From positions 13,002,501 to 13,066,500 of the forward strand of contig BSBM01000994.1 in the NCBI GenBank assembly GCA_027924585.1: a stretch of DNA of 64,000 nt, in the 5' to 3' direction. The notes under the pieces were generated by a model. It worked only from the letters and a program-made list of their open reading frames with translations, was not told where the DNA came from and did no database searches. Origin of the DNA: Larix kaempferi. Lineage: Eukaryota; Streptophyta; Pinopsida; Pinales; Pinaceae. Shown piece after piece: positions 23,766 to 36,369 of the stretch (positions are counted from its first letter, which is position 1; each line of letters starts with the position of its first letter). The position numbers were made by a program, and so were the translations under genes.

Positions 23766-24886
23766 TACTTTCGATGCTAGGCTTTATCTTAATTTCTATC
23801 CTCATCTTCATGTCATTTTCTTATATTTTTATCCAACAATCACTGCCATAGGAACAATTCGTTCTAATCATTAGTTTCTATATCATTTAGAATGGTTCCA
23901 ATACACCCTCAGGACTTAATCGTATCTTTGCGTAATACAGATCCAATAATTCATTCATAATTGTGAGTACTAAATTTGATTTTCTATACCTCCTTGTCAT
24001 CTATGAAGGTCTACAATATCCAAAGCATGATTACAAACTAGTAGTGCATACCTACAAAGCCATCGCCTTGATTTCAGAGAATAACCATTTACAACCAATC
24101 AATAAAATTCTTGACACAAAACCCTCATCAAAGTATATGAACCCTGAATACCATTCAAACTTACATACTAGCAAATTTAGAGGAGAATAATACTAACCTG
24201 TTCAAGAAGCTGGAAGTATCCTTGCCGAAGGAGAAGAAGTAAAAATTTGTCGTTCACCAATTCTCATCCTTATGTAAGTATAGATAACCAAATTCATGTT
24301 TACTAAAATTTTCATCTCAGATTACATACACACTTCCTTACGACATAAGACACATGAAATAATGTTTTCCTCTAAGCAATATTTACTAAACGCTAACCAT
24401 TCTTTCTCGTACAAGGTATCACTAATTCCCATCTATGTTTTCTATACGAATTTAGTATACATATAATTATTGTCTTTGACTATCTTCCACATACAAGTGC
24501 ATCACAATAATTAAAAACACTTAAAAGTAATCAAGATTACTAAACATTCATTGTCCCTATCTCTTATAATATATCAACATATATCGTTTGCTTAATCCTT
24601 GTATCTTATGCCACTAGGAGATGTATGTGAAACCTTTTATTAATGATTAACAACTCTAATTATCTTTTCATTCTCAAATACACCTCTCCCTAGTTGTAGG
24701 ACTCGCCCAAATGATTCCACGGTTTTACAATATATATATATATTATATTCATGACTAATTCTTCTTCCATTTAAATGAAACATATAAGTCTAGAATTAAT
24801 AAGAAATTTCACTCAGGTTTACAAATACGACATGTAAATTTTCAACATATTATCACAACTCTAGTCCAAAAATATATTAAAAAAAG

Positions 24887-25330
24887 GACCTTCATTATCA
24901 TTCAACTAAATAATATTTCCAAAACATAATTACAACCATTCAATTTAATTGAATAAAATGCACATATCTCCATGGTCCATTATAAAAGACTTCTTATCAT
25001 ATAACTAAAATAATTATTCGATGATACACTTTCATTCAAATGAAGTACATTCATTTTAATTATATCCTATAAAAAAACATCATTATCATTTTACTAATTA
25101 ATAATGTCAATAATATATTTACCAACTATCCTACTAATTAAATAAAATACACATATCTCAATGGAATGGTCCATTATAAAAGACTTCTTATCATTTAACT
25201 AAAATAATCATTTCAATGATACACTCCCAAATCATCCTACTCATCCAGTACAATACATTCATTTTAATTATATAAAGGACTTCACTATCATTTAACTAAA
25301 TAGTAATTCCAAATATGAAATTTACCCCCC
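24887..25330. repeat. Roughly 190-bp tandem repeat, about 2.5 copies
   Basis: Units begin near 24887, 25077 and 25266 with CATTATCATTYAACTAA-like words and continue to CACATATCTC-ATGG and CATTATAAAAGACTTCTTATCAT (about 24980 and 25172). Copies are diverged and the third is partial. Confidence 0.65.
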
Positions 25331-26370
25331 ATTCCATTTAATTGAGAGAAATACATGTGTTGCCGTAATATTTTTATAAAAGGAAAATTTATCATAGAAT
25401 AAGAAATGTATAATTCGTTTTCTTAAATCAACTGCCATTGTCTCAAAAAAAAAATAAAAAAAAATAAAAATAGAAAACAACCTTTTATCTAAGCAATAAT
25501 ATATTCCCACAAATATATCATTCATACTTTCTAACTATATTCAGTATATTCGGATATCTTATTCGCATATTAAGACACCTAAGTTTCATTCTATTTTTCT
25601 ACCATTAAGAACACATATAAGAGCATAATCCAATGTAAAGGATGTGTTGCCTATGATGTCGCTTTCATATAGATATATGAATTTGACTATATATATAATT
25701 TATTCCTTCCACTTAACCACCAACGTGTTTAGCTGTGCAAAAGTATGATCATTGACACGGGTTCGCTCCATAATAGAGGTAGTTGAGTCGGTACTTCACA
25801 GGTAGGTAATCAGAAATGTTGTCTTTAAAGGAGATATTTTATACAGCTGATTTAAAACAATTGTGACATTCGTCGTTTGATCAACTTGCTGTGAATGCTA
25901 TAACATAAAAAAAAGTATTATGTTAAATTAAATTTAAATATCGCAGCGCTAATGGTAAGCAATACTTTCATTAATAGATTGGTAAGATGTAAGATATAAA
26001 TAATTTTTTATTCGCTAGGTCAGCTCCCGTTCAAGTGAATCAATTCAACTGGGCGATCGAGACATTACAGGAGTTAGTACATAACATTCTCAAAGGTTAT
26101 GGAGGTAGACATGAGTTTGAATTAAGCATTGAACAGGTGGCAAAAGAGTTCTTCAATCGTCCCTCAATTTTAGCACAAAAGATAACACAGAATCGATTTT
26201 TATTAAACAAAAGTTGCACGGTTCATACCTTGATGAGATCCACGGCTTACAGCTATGAATGCAATATAATTTCTGGAAGTACCATTAAGTCTTCGACAGA
26301 GGTATGCACAGGATTTAGAGATCAATTTTAATGAATCAGGATACATTTTGGAATATGAACTGAAAACGAC

Positions 26371-26510
26371 AATTTATAATACAGAGCTCTCAAAAGGATT
26401 CAATATCGTTCAATTGTAAAACTGGAAATCACCCAATCATGTATAACACAGAGATCTTCGATTGGACTCAATGCGATTCAACTATAAAACTTGGAAATCA
26501 CCAGATCTTC
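26371..26510. repeat. Diverged tandem duplication, about 75-80 bp
   Basis: ATACAGAGCTCTCAAAAGGATTC (about 26378) and ACACAGAGATCTTCGATTGGACTC (about 26447) open two copies that continue with CAAT-TCGTTCAATTGTAAAACTGGAAATCACC-like sequence. Confidence 0.55.
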
Positions 26511-27747
26511 ATGTCAGCATAAAGCTCTATTAATGAGCGAGGTCTGGGCGGTTTAGGGAACATTTAATTTAACGAAGAAATATATATATATAAATTTAGA
26601 ATTCAGAGTTTCCGATTATCATTGCAAGGGATTTCTTTATGGTATTACTACAAGCATCTCCATTAATCTTGGACGGATTGGCAGCTTGAGTTTAACCGTG
26701 TGAGTTTTTTTTTTGGAAACCAGAATCCTGTAAGAAATTATCAGTGATTCTGAGAGAAGGCGCATAGGTTAAACGCCAATATATTTTAACATAGAGATAC
26801 AGAGAATTCACATAACCCATACACCGAATTACTGGGAGCTACGCACAAAATGATTTTCAAGTGACCTGGACTGTTTTGGCAGAATGAGTTAAATACACAA
26901 ATTAGAAAACAGAGTCCTAAATAAGAGAACGCAGAGTACTGAACATTAACGCACAACGTTCAACGTCTTAGTGCCTCTGATCTCTGATTGATGAAGAATT
27001 AAATCCAACCCGATCGAGAGCAGTGTGAGGTGATCTACAATGACAGCATTCAAGGTCTAATGACTCCGATTTCAAATTTGATGGAGAATTAGATCAAAAC
27101 CAGATCTAGGATAAACCATTACAATCGGAATCTGGTCTCGTAAAATCACACAGGGTCCTAATAATCATCAACGAAATAAGAATTCAATTTTTTAATATTT
27201 TTTTTTTTTAAATATTCACGCAGGTCCATAAACTACACATCAATAAAAGTCTGAACCTAGAACCTATAAGGCAAAATTCTTGATCCGACTTTGAGATTCA
27301 AATTTGAAGTGCTAAGAAACTGGATTCGCAGAACAGCATTCATAAATATTATAAAATTTTGATCTATACGATTTCGATCTCAGATTAAAAGAAGGATGAA
27401 TTAATAGGCAGAGAGGCGTGAAGATTCTGATCACTGTCACATCAGCGTTCATGAGATTTGTAAAATCCAGATCTTAAATGAAATGAAATTTGAAGAAGCT
27501 AATACTCAGAACAAGGCGAATTCACCATTTTACCCCTTTCTTTTTGTTTTTTACACAGAAAGTCACAATGAGTCGGATCATACCCAATTAGCTTCTGAAA
27601 GGAACAAATCTGGAAACGCTAAAATGGGTTGCAAAATAGATTTATACTCCAGTCGAGAGGCAATTCTGCAACTCTAAGTAAATTACAACAGAGTTTAAGA
27701 AATTTATACCCATCGGCTTTCTCATAAGAAGATCTGGAAATGAAATG

Positions 27748-28110
27748 CCAGGATTCTAAAATGAAATGCTATGAATTTAAAGCCAAGATCTAAATAGAAT
27801 ACTCTTGAGCTCTGAAAACGAACGCCAGCATTCTAAAATGAAATGTTATGAATTTAAGCCAAGATCTGTATTGAATATTCTTGAGATCTGAAAACGAAAC
27901 ACCAGGATTCTAAAATGAAATGCTGTGAATTTAAAGCCAAGATATGAATAAAATACTCTTGAGCTCTGAAAAGGAACGCCAGAATTCTAAAATGAAATGT
28001 TATGAATTGAAGCCAAGATCTATATCGAATATTCTTGAGATCTGAAAACGAAACGCCAGGATCTTGAAATAAAATGCTATGAATTTAAACTAGTAGAGAT
28101 TGGAAGGCAA
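27748..28110. repeat. 77-bp tandem repeat in 154-bp dimers, five copies
   Basis: CCAGNATTCTAAAATGAAATG begins at 27748, 27825, 27902, 27979 and 28056 (the last diverged), an exact 77-bp step. Copies alternate: the first and third end in ACTCTTGAGCTCTG, the second and fourth in ATTCTTGAGATCTG. The true unit of amplification is therefore a 154-bp dimer. Confidence 0.92.
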
Positions 28111-29060
28111 TACTACATCACAAAGCAAAACTCTGGACGGTGCCACAGCTTTGGATCAACATGGTTCTTAAAGAACTTTTATAAACCAACTTATAGGATC
28201 TGGAACAGGATTCTTGTGGCAGAGCCAGGGAGTTAACGCAGAGGGTTTAAATAAGCAAAACATTATCACAATTTGTGGATCTGGAAACAAAAAGAAAATC
28301 TCCCCAATTCGAAATAGGGCACAGAGAGTTTAAAAAAAGAACAGAATACCATTAACCCTATAGATCTAGAAATGCCTTCTCATTTCAAAATAGAACGTAG
28401 AGTTTAAAGAGATACAGGGTCAAACTTTGTAAACTATAAATCTGGAGACTCCATGCCATCACTAAATGAATACACAAGTTTCTAATAATTGATTACAAGA
28501 CGTCCAACAGATTTCGGAGGAATGTATAGTGAAAACAGAGTCAAAAGTTTCATAGAGATTCTGATCCATTATCCCCACGCTTTCACAAGAATTCTAGAAT
28601 AAGTAAATAATGAAAATGGAGTTTAAAAAGAATTTATAGCAAAACCAGATTGTCATTTCCAGAATGATGGAAACAGAGGTATAATTCTTTTTTAAACGAA
28701 AGCAAATCGACATTTCCAGCATGATGAAAACAGATTTATAACTTTGTAGACAAACTAAATCACCGATTCATGACTTTCAAAGGCAGAAATACAATTATTG
28801 ATTTCTGAGATATCTGTTTACACAGAACTGAAATAACTCCTAGAATATGCAAACAAATGCGGAAACTAAAATACTACACAGAATTTGTAAATCGACACAG
28901 ACATAAAAATTTAAGAAGTATTGAACCTGATTCGGCGATCGAATCGAGATCCAGGAGATAGTTGCAGCAGCAGATGTTTCGACGGTCCAGTTCCCACCTT
29001 GATGAAGGTACCGATAACCCCTCGGTGGAAGTATGAGTCCGGTGCCCTCAAGGCTCGACC

Positions 29061-29073
29061 GGCTCTGATACCA
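29061..29073 (-). other. Primer binding site, initiator tRNA-Met
   Basis: Minus strand TGGTATCAGAGCC, two bases inside the 5' LTR. It is complementary to the 3' end of plant initiator tRNA-Met and fixes the element's orientation. Confidence 0.9.
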
Positions 29074-29075
29074 TA

Positions 29076-30581
29076 TGTAGGGACCCCCCCCCCCTTTTTG
29101 GACTTACTTACTTAAAACACAATATAACCATTATGATGCATAATTATTAATAAAACCTATCAAATTCAAGAACTAACAAAAACACAATACCTGAATCTGT
29201 TGTTGGAGGAATAGTCGTCGTCGTCAGTTTGATCCCGCTTTCCCTTGAAATCCGCTTCGCTCATTGTGCCCCTCCAGTAGAAGCTCGTTTAACCATTGGC
29301 GAAGCAACCGTTAGCTTTGCCACCCAACCATAGGCTCATGCTTTCAGTCGCATGGCCTCCCCCGAGCTTCGGGTCATAGAGTTCACACATATATTTCAGA
29401 AATTCAGCTTGGGCTTCCCTTCCCACCAGGATTTCTCAGCCAACGCTTAGATAGAAGCAAGTCTTTGAGGCATTAAAAAATTACGACAATCGTCCAAATT
29501 ATGGGCCCTTTTCCCCTTCCCAATGTCTTCCTTATAAAGAAAAACCTCCTGCGACACATGTCGCTTCATGCACAATTATATAATTATTTTTAAATTTTAA
29601 AAGAAAACATTCACCCATCCAAGTGTCAGCTTTTCTAGGAGATGCACCTAAATCCCTAGGTTTCCTCAAGTCTGTCCCCCAGATACTTTAGTTAACTCCT
29701 AGCTTTTAGTTGACTAGGTGTCTAATCTTAAGATTCTATTTTGCTCCTAAATAACGATTTCTATTATTTTAAATGCTCAACAAAAATAATTATTCATGTG
29801 CAAATGCCTAAAATATTTTTATGCATTTGCTGAGTAATAATCTAGAGTTAATCTTATAAGTTTTTATGCAGTTAAATTTAACAATCAAACTCACTAGGAT
29901 CACGGTGCCGCGTCGTTGGGCTCCTCGTTACTTAATTTTAATTCCCTGACATGGCACCACTCCGTCGGGTCCAGTCATCCATGGTTTCCATTCCTTGGCA
30001 AGGTACCGCATCGTTGGGTCCTTGCGTCCATTCTTTCTGTTCTCGACAGGGTACCGCATCATCGGGCCCTTCTGCCACCATCTTTTCGTTTTGACTTGCG
30101 GGAATTCTTGTAGGGATTTTAGGAATCGTTGCCATCCATCCTCCATCTACATGCTATCTAGGGACTAATGGCGCAGAGGAGTGAGTCTGTTCTCACTGCA
30201 CGCCCCTCAACTCGTACATGACCAGCTCCGCCGTGGCCTACCTAGTACGCCCTCACGCATTCCTCTTGAGCAAGCGGATCAGTGCTTATCTACTCATGCG
30301 TGGTATTCTTGTCGGAAGTTGACATCGTCGTCGCTCCCCCTGTGTGTGATTTACCCGTACTCTACGACCCTTCATATTCCTTTGTATGTCCTTCGGTGAA
30401 CTGTTTCACCTGTCACTACACACATTTCTCACAAACATATATCATTATTTTATTGAGTTACAATCAATCGTAATCATAAATATACTCAAAATAAAATCAA
30501 AGGATTATTTTATTAATGTTTCAAATAGTCGGGTCACTAAGCAAGTGCCCTCAATGTCTACAGTAGTCTAGGGGCACTACA
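29076..30581 (-). repeat. 5' LTR of the nested element
   Basis: 1506 bp, the partner of 21854-23359. It carries the same internal short frames and the same TTATAAAG word. It ends TAGGGGCACTACA, directly followed by the CACAT duplication. Confidence 0.92.
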
Positions 30582-30586
30582 CACAT

Positions 30587-31695
30587 GACATTCCTATGTC
30601 AATATGGGAGTTTATCTCCATGGAATTTGTGGTTGGATTTCCTCTTACCTCTCATAGGCATGATGCCATGATGGACATCATTGATAACTTGACCAAAAAT
30701 TCTCACTTCATTCCAGTTAAGGAGACCAATGACATCACAGATGTAACTCGTGTATTCATAAGTGAAGTAGTTCACCTTCATGGGTATCCCAAGAAGATTA
30801 TCTCAGATAGGGATTCCAGGTGTACGTCTAGATTTTGGACAAGTTTGCAGTTGGCCTTAGGAACTCAGTTGAACCTAAGCATAGCTTACCACCTAGAGAC
30901 AGATGCACAAATAGAAATACTGAATTAGGTGATGGAGGACATGCTTAGGATGTATGTTATGGATTAGCAAACCCATTGGGAAAAGCACTTACCTTTGGTA
31001 GAATTTTCTTACAACAATAGTTACCATATGTCAATCGGGATGTCTCCATATAAAGAATTATATGGGAGGCCATGCATAACCCCATTAAGTTGGGATAGGT
31101 TAGAGGATCGACTAATAGTAGGGCCTTAGCTTATTTAGGAGATGGAAGAATAGGTGATTCAGATTAGACAACGGTTAAAGGAAGCTCATGAGAGGAAAAA
31201 GAGCTACGTTGATGTGCATAGGTTTGAGCAAAACTACAAAGTGGGGGATGCAGTGTTCATATGAATTAGGCCAAATAGAAGTACCATCTAGTTTGGGAAG
31301 GGGTCAAAGTTGTCACCCCAATTCATAGGACGCTTTGAAATTCTGAAGAAAGTTGGACCCATCGCATATCGCCTTATGATACCACCCCATTTGCATAAAA
31401 CTCATAATTTTTTTCATGTATTTGTTTTATGACATTATATAGCCAATGAGTCTCATAAACTAAACTGGAAGTAATTGCAGGCTTCGAACAAGGGACCATC
31501 AGGGTCGAACCATCACTTATATTGGACCGCAGGGTTAGACAACTTAGGAACCACTTGGTGGACCAGGTTAAGGTCCAATGGGACCGATATAGCCCATGAT
31601 CTACTACCTGGGAGGATACAGAGACCATGCATCATGATTTTCCCACACTATTTTGATTATTACTTCGGGATGAAGTTCCGCGAAGGGTGTGTGTA
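30587..31695 (+). pseudogene. Ty3/gypsy integrase core and C-terminus, broken
   Basis: Continues from the LLQPH end at 21853. It reads SIWEFISMEFVVGFPLTS, then IIDNLTKNSHFIPV, then ISDRDSRCTSRFW (second catalytic Asp), [24 protein letters not shown] and a C-terminal SPQFIGRFEILKKVGPIAY block. Stops at 30926, 31136 and 31151 fall where the family has Gln. The end HYFDYYFGMKFREG (about 31650) with GCGAAGGGTGTGTGTA lies next to the 3' LTR, the normal arrangement for the end of pol and the polypurine tract. Confidence 0.85.
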
Positions 31696-34016
31696 TGTAA
31701 TGCTCCATTTTGACCTACCCTTTTGACTATCATTACTTATTTGTATATTCTTGTTATTATGGAACATTGTCAGTATGCTGACAGTGTGGGCCTATGGACT
31801 TTCTATTTTGCGGATTTATATATATGCATATGATGTTGATGTTATGGTTGATGTTCATGTTTCGATTATATCTCTAGCATGAAAATTAGTATAGGATGGT
31901 ACGTGGATACGGATTTAAGTTTATGATATATAAATGATTATGATGTAAGATCCATGTTGCATGGAAAATGATGTACATTGTTGTTATAAGTTATGAAATA
32001 TGTATACATGTCAATGATTGCATGATATTGCACATCATGTTTTATGAGACTAACCGACAGGTTTAAAAGATTGCAGGAAAGTTGAGTCCTACAAATGAAA
32101 GCACACCGATGATATGAATTTCAAAAGAGAAAGGGTATGTGACTAAGTCATTACTGTTGTGTTGCTATTATTATGATGTATGGGCCATTGTAGGGTTCCA
32201 AGAAACTCAACCTCCCAAATTGGTTATGAGATGACAAGCTTAGTACAAGTCACAATGCAGTCACTATGTAAGTGTAGACATAGTTCCTTGTTCCATTAGG
32301 GAGCTGGAGGATTTACCCACTGTTTATCCCTGAAACCTGGAGTCATGGGAGGGTTGAGCTACAGTACGCTCCCCAAGGTGTGTGATAATAATCGGTGGGT
32401 TCCTATTGGGGAAGATTGTTCGATGTCATCAACACTTCTTCTTACGTGTTCTAACTGGAGACGGTCATGGCATGTCACTTCAGGGTAGTCTAGTAACGGA
32501 AGGATAGGATGTGGAAGTTAGTTGTGAATTATATAGACGATGTAAGTAGATAGGTGTATCATGAAGTTAGGCAGAAAACTTGTAAATTATCAAACATTGC
32601 AAATTGTGTTTAAGAATGCATTTGTAAACAATAAATTTTGTGATTAATGTTGTGTGGTTAAGTACTCTTAGTGTACCTACATGATCTATGTAAGCCTTAG
32701 CTACACTTGCATAACTCGTCTAGATGTATATATTAATTATCTATTGAAATATTGCATGGATGTGTTGTGATTCTAAATGATAACTATGTACTTTCTTGTG
32801 CTTAATTAATAATTAACTTAAATATTTATGTTGAATTATTCAATGAATTGCTATTAGTTAGGTTATGTTAAGGTATTGATTAAAAAAAGTGCTTAATTAT
32901 GCAAAGGATCTTGTCAATTAAATAATTGAATGCGTTGTTTGAATGACTTAGGTGATAATGAATCAGATAATGTTGTCAAATGGGGATAAGTGTGAACTAA
33001 TCAAATGATTAGGAATAAACAATTTGTAAGGTGAAAATTTAAGTTAGAAATAATAATTGTAGATAATTAATCGATATAACATTGTGTATAAACCATTGAT
33101 ATTAATCATTGATTGTCATGAATGAACCATCTTTAAAATTAAACGTAATGTCATGATTAGTTACCATATTCTAATTATAAATCAATATGTTAAAATATGA
33201 TTTTAAAATATTTAATAAATATTATACATTAAGTTATGAATTGTATATTGTAGTAGTCAACGAATAAATGAATGGTATTTAATGAGGATAAGTCTTATTA
33301 AATGTGAAATTTACGGTTGGCAGGTAACCCCAACCCATGCATTATACTAATATATTAATTATGAATTGGAGTCCAATTGTTAGGCTCGAGAAAACTTGGG
33401 AGGGGGAAAGAATTAACTTTGGGGATAATATTTTAAAGGAGGGGGAATGGATTCGGTGTAGAGGACCATAAAGGAGAGGAGTCGGGATTGTTTTTTGCGG
33501 GGTGATAAAATTTCTGGGAATTCAAGAGACATTGAGGGAAAATATTATAGCGAAGAGGAGGCTGGTAATTTTAGGTAGAGGGAGAAGCATTGGTTGGACA
33601 TGTACATAGTTTGAGCTCGGGGGTCCAAGAAGCAGTTTCTTGGAGCTACGAAGCCAACGAAGCTATCCTAGTTGGCAGGGTGGAAAACTCATTTCGGTTG
33701 GTTGAGTATTCTGGGATCTACAGCTATCCTATAGGTATTTTCATATTTTGTCATTTTAATTATTGTTTCAAATTGGTATTTCGAAAGGAAAATTTGAAAA
33801 TTCCCCACGAATATGTTGTGAACTAGTTTATTATTGCTTACTAATGCTTATTACTTGTAAATTGTTGCTTGGTTTTCCATGAAATATATCTGATAAATTG
33901 TTTATATTTGAAATGAAATTTCCTAGGATATAATACATAATACAAATAAAAAGGGATGTAAACTTGAATTGTGAGATTCTCATATATTTTCACTAAGGAC
34001 TAGGTTGGTCCTTACA
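31696..34016 (+). repeat. 3' LTR of the Ty3/gypsy element
   Basis: Starts TGTAATGCTCC right after the pol end and polypurine-like tract, and ends GGTTGGTCCTTACA at 34016, where an older pol frame begins abruptly. The length of about 2.3 kb is plausible for a plant gypsy LTR. No second copy exists in the window for comparison, so the end point rests on the TG...CA form and the change of sequence context. Confidence 0.65.
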
Positions 34017-35000
34017 ATAGCCTAATGAACATACTTTTTCCCCTCCTATACAAGTTTGTGATGAAATTTTTAATGATATCCTAATAAACATTAAATTATA
34101 CGAGGATATGTAGCACATATTGAAACCCCTTAAAGGATCATGCCCTTTTTGTAAAAAAATCCATATGATTTTCTACTTTTTTTATGTGGAATACTTGGGC
34201 ACATTTTTAGTGGTTATAAGTGTGAAATGGTCCTAAAAAAGTGAGGCAATCCAAGATCAATGACACCCCAAGAATCTCAAAGGGTCATGAGGTAATTTCA
34301 TGGGTCTAATAAGTTACTATAAAAAATACCTTACTATGGAAAAATACAAATCATATTAATGGATTTGCTAAAAAAGACCTTCAGATGGAACGATGCAACA
34401 TAACTTGCATAGTTGAAGGATGTTATATGTTCCAATCTAGTGTTAGCCATTTTTTACTTCAATAAACCCTTTATCCTAGATTGTGACCCATCAAGCAAAG
34501 ATATTGTGGTGATGTTGGTGAGAGAAGAGATCACGTTGTGCAACACCCATAAGAAATTATTTGACAAAAACGTGAGAAAGTCAACATATGAAATGGAAAT
34601 GGCATACATCCTTCATGTTGGTGACCTCACTTAATTGGGTTCAAATCAAGGGTAAATAATAATAGTTTGAAGTACTTCATTGACCAATGATTTTCCTCCT
34701 CGGAGAAACAAAGTGGGCCACATAGATGTTGGGTTATGACTACAATATTATCTATAAGAAGGGTAAAGAGAACATGATTGACACTACCTTATCTCATAAA
34801 TATGAGGATAATATGTCCCTCTTTGCATTGTCCTTACTGGTGCCATATTGGACCACGGAAGTATGATAGGAATGGATTATTAATATCAAGGTTTGTTAAC
34901 TTCTACAAAGGTTACATGAATTTCATTTTTCAACTACAAGCTTCATATTGTAGAATGACACAATGAGGTATATGTATGTTTTTGGTGTGGAGTTCCACCT
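34017..35000 (+). pseudogene. Older gypsy pol relic: RT end and RNase H
   Basis: Begins abruptly with SLMNILFPPLYKFVMKF, the RT segment that normally follows NAPATF, so the first half of RT is missing exactly at the LTR junction. It goes on with NDILINIK (for the DDILIYSK block), VEYLGTFL, a GLISYYKKYL block, then FYFNKPFILDCDPSSKDIVVMLV (about 34455), where the first RNase H Asp region is recognisable, and GYDYNIIYKKGKEN (about 34735). Stops and frame changes are frequent. It differs in wording from the gypsy at 14-32 kb, so it is a separate, older copy. Confidence 0.75.
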
Positions 35001-36369
35001 TGAATCTTAAGTTGTAATTGAGCTCAATCCATTTCCCACTACTAGTTACTCTATGTTTTAATAACCTATGAAAGGGTTAAATGGTTTTGGGAATGTATGG
35101 ATAATGGAATATATAATTCCATAGAAGAACGTGACACGCATGAATGAAACAAGGGTAAAATTATCAATTCAACATGCTCCTTGCAACCTCTACCAATTTT
35201 TTAGCATGGTTGGGGCAACATTTCCATGTATTTAATTACAAGCTTTCATATCATTGTACAAAATCCATCATGTTATTCAAACTTCTTATCACTCCTTACG
35301 TTTTATAATAAGGAAAAGTAGTTTAAGTTAGAGATGTATTAACTACTTTGTCATTACATTACATTTATCAACCAACTAATAAAATATATAAAATAAATAT
35401 TAATATTATAGAAGAAGGGTAAACATTCTATGATTTTAACCTTTCTTGATTTTCTATCATGAGAATCCAACCAAACAATGTTTATATAAAGTGCAATTTA
35501 GGATCGATGAGATTTTTCTTTTGAATGGTTAAATGGGTCAAACACTCTTACCCCCATTGAAACCAAATTATGCAACGTTAACATCTGATATTTTCTATTC
35601 CATCAATTCAAAATGATTTTTTGGCCAAAAACATTGATTTCTTTCCCATTATCTCGAGTAGTTGAAAAAATAATATTTTGTCACATGTTTAGACTGCTTG
35701 AATATTATATATAAATTGCATATCTTCCTTCAATTAATAATTTAGATAATATAAATATATCAAATTTTTTACTCAATATTATATGGACAAACTTTTGTAC
35801 ATTTTCATAAAACCCATCTTGAAAGCATATCTTCGCATAAATGTTATGCACATGCACCTTACAATGATACAAAAATTCAAGTGATAGGAGTACCAAGAAA
35901 CTCGCTTAAATTGCCACTCATCATAACCATAATAACCATATGTTTCAAAATTCTCAATAGATGCAAAATTTACATCCAATTTCTTGTTCCTTGTCAATAA
36001 TAATATTACAAGTTATTGCAAAACCAAAAAATCCCTCTCTTACTATCAAGAGTTACTATAAATACAATATGAAGCGACGGTTTGGTAACCAACGAAGCAA
36101 CCGACTCAAACAATTATCTCGTAATTCCTTTCTATTTTCTTAAGGTCTGATAGACCCAAGGGTCTCAATGGGCGTTAATCATCATCATCATCATCTCTCT
36201 CTCTCTCACACACACACACAAACACACCTATAAAAAATAATAAATAGATAATATAAAAAATGGCATATATTAATATATATATATATAAATAATAGAAAAA
36301 AAAAACAAATGACATATCTTAAAACATATAATATATAAATATAAATGAGCAATATATATATTTCTAAAT
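35001..36369. other. No gene recognised; CT/CA microsatellite
   Basis: AT-rich sequence, possibly the rest of the old gypsy. A compound simple repeat (ATC)n-(TC)n-(AC)n lies at about 36178-36227, followed by TA-rich runs at about 36270-36290. Open stretches on the minus strand at 35705-35997 match nothing I know. Confidence 0.5.

Larger units (their letters stand above)
23766..29060 (-). other. Non-coding interior of the nested element
   Basis: About 5.3 kb of strongly AT-rich sequence without retroviral motifs on either strand. A plus-strand open stretch at 26035-26331 (98 codons) matches nothing I recognise. The tandem repeats inside are listed separately. The half nearest the primer site (26.3-29.0 kb) corresponds to the leader region of the element. 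Confidence 0.6.
21854..30581 (-). mobile_element. 8728-bp non-autonomous LTR element with 1506-bp LTRs
   Basis: LTRs at 21854-23359 and 29076-30581, both 1506 bp and closely similar, begin and end TG...CA on either strand. The flanking duplication is CACAT (21849-21853 and 30582-30586). The primer site (29061-29073 complement, TGGTATCAGAGCC, initiator tRNA-Met) shows the element runs on the minus strand. The 5.7-kb interior has no gag, RT or integrase core; it holds only a fragment of a gypsy pol C-terminus next to the 3' LTR, tandem repeats and AT-rich filler. It must have depended on another element's proteins. Its LTRs look less diverged than the surrounding gypsy pol, so it is a later insertion. 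Confidence 0.92.
14278..34016 (+). mobile_element. Decayed Ty3/gypsy element carrying two nested insertions
   Basis: Domain order gag, zinc knuckle, protease, RT, RNase H, integrase, then a 3' LTR identifies Ty3/gypsy. The body lies in three pieces: 14278-15755, 19909-21853 and 30587-31695. They join without loss if two insertions with their duplicated 5-bp targets are subtracted. Many stops and at least one frameshift make it inactive. The 5' LTR was not found. Its 3' LTR ends against an older gypsy pol. Confidence 0.85.

Noticed and set aside
26035-26331. 98-codon plus-strand frame in the nested element interior
   Set aside because: No recognisable motif, it lies antisense to the element, and the surroundings are non-coding.
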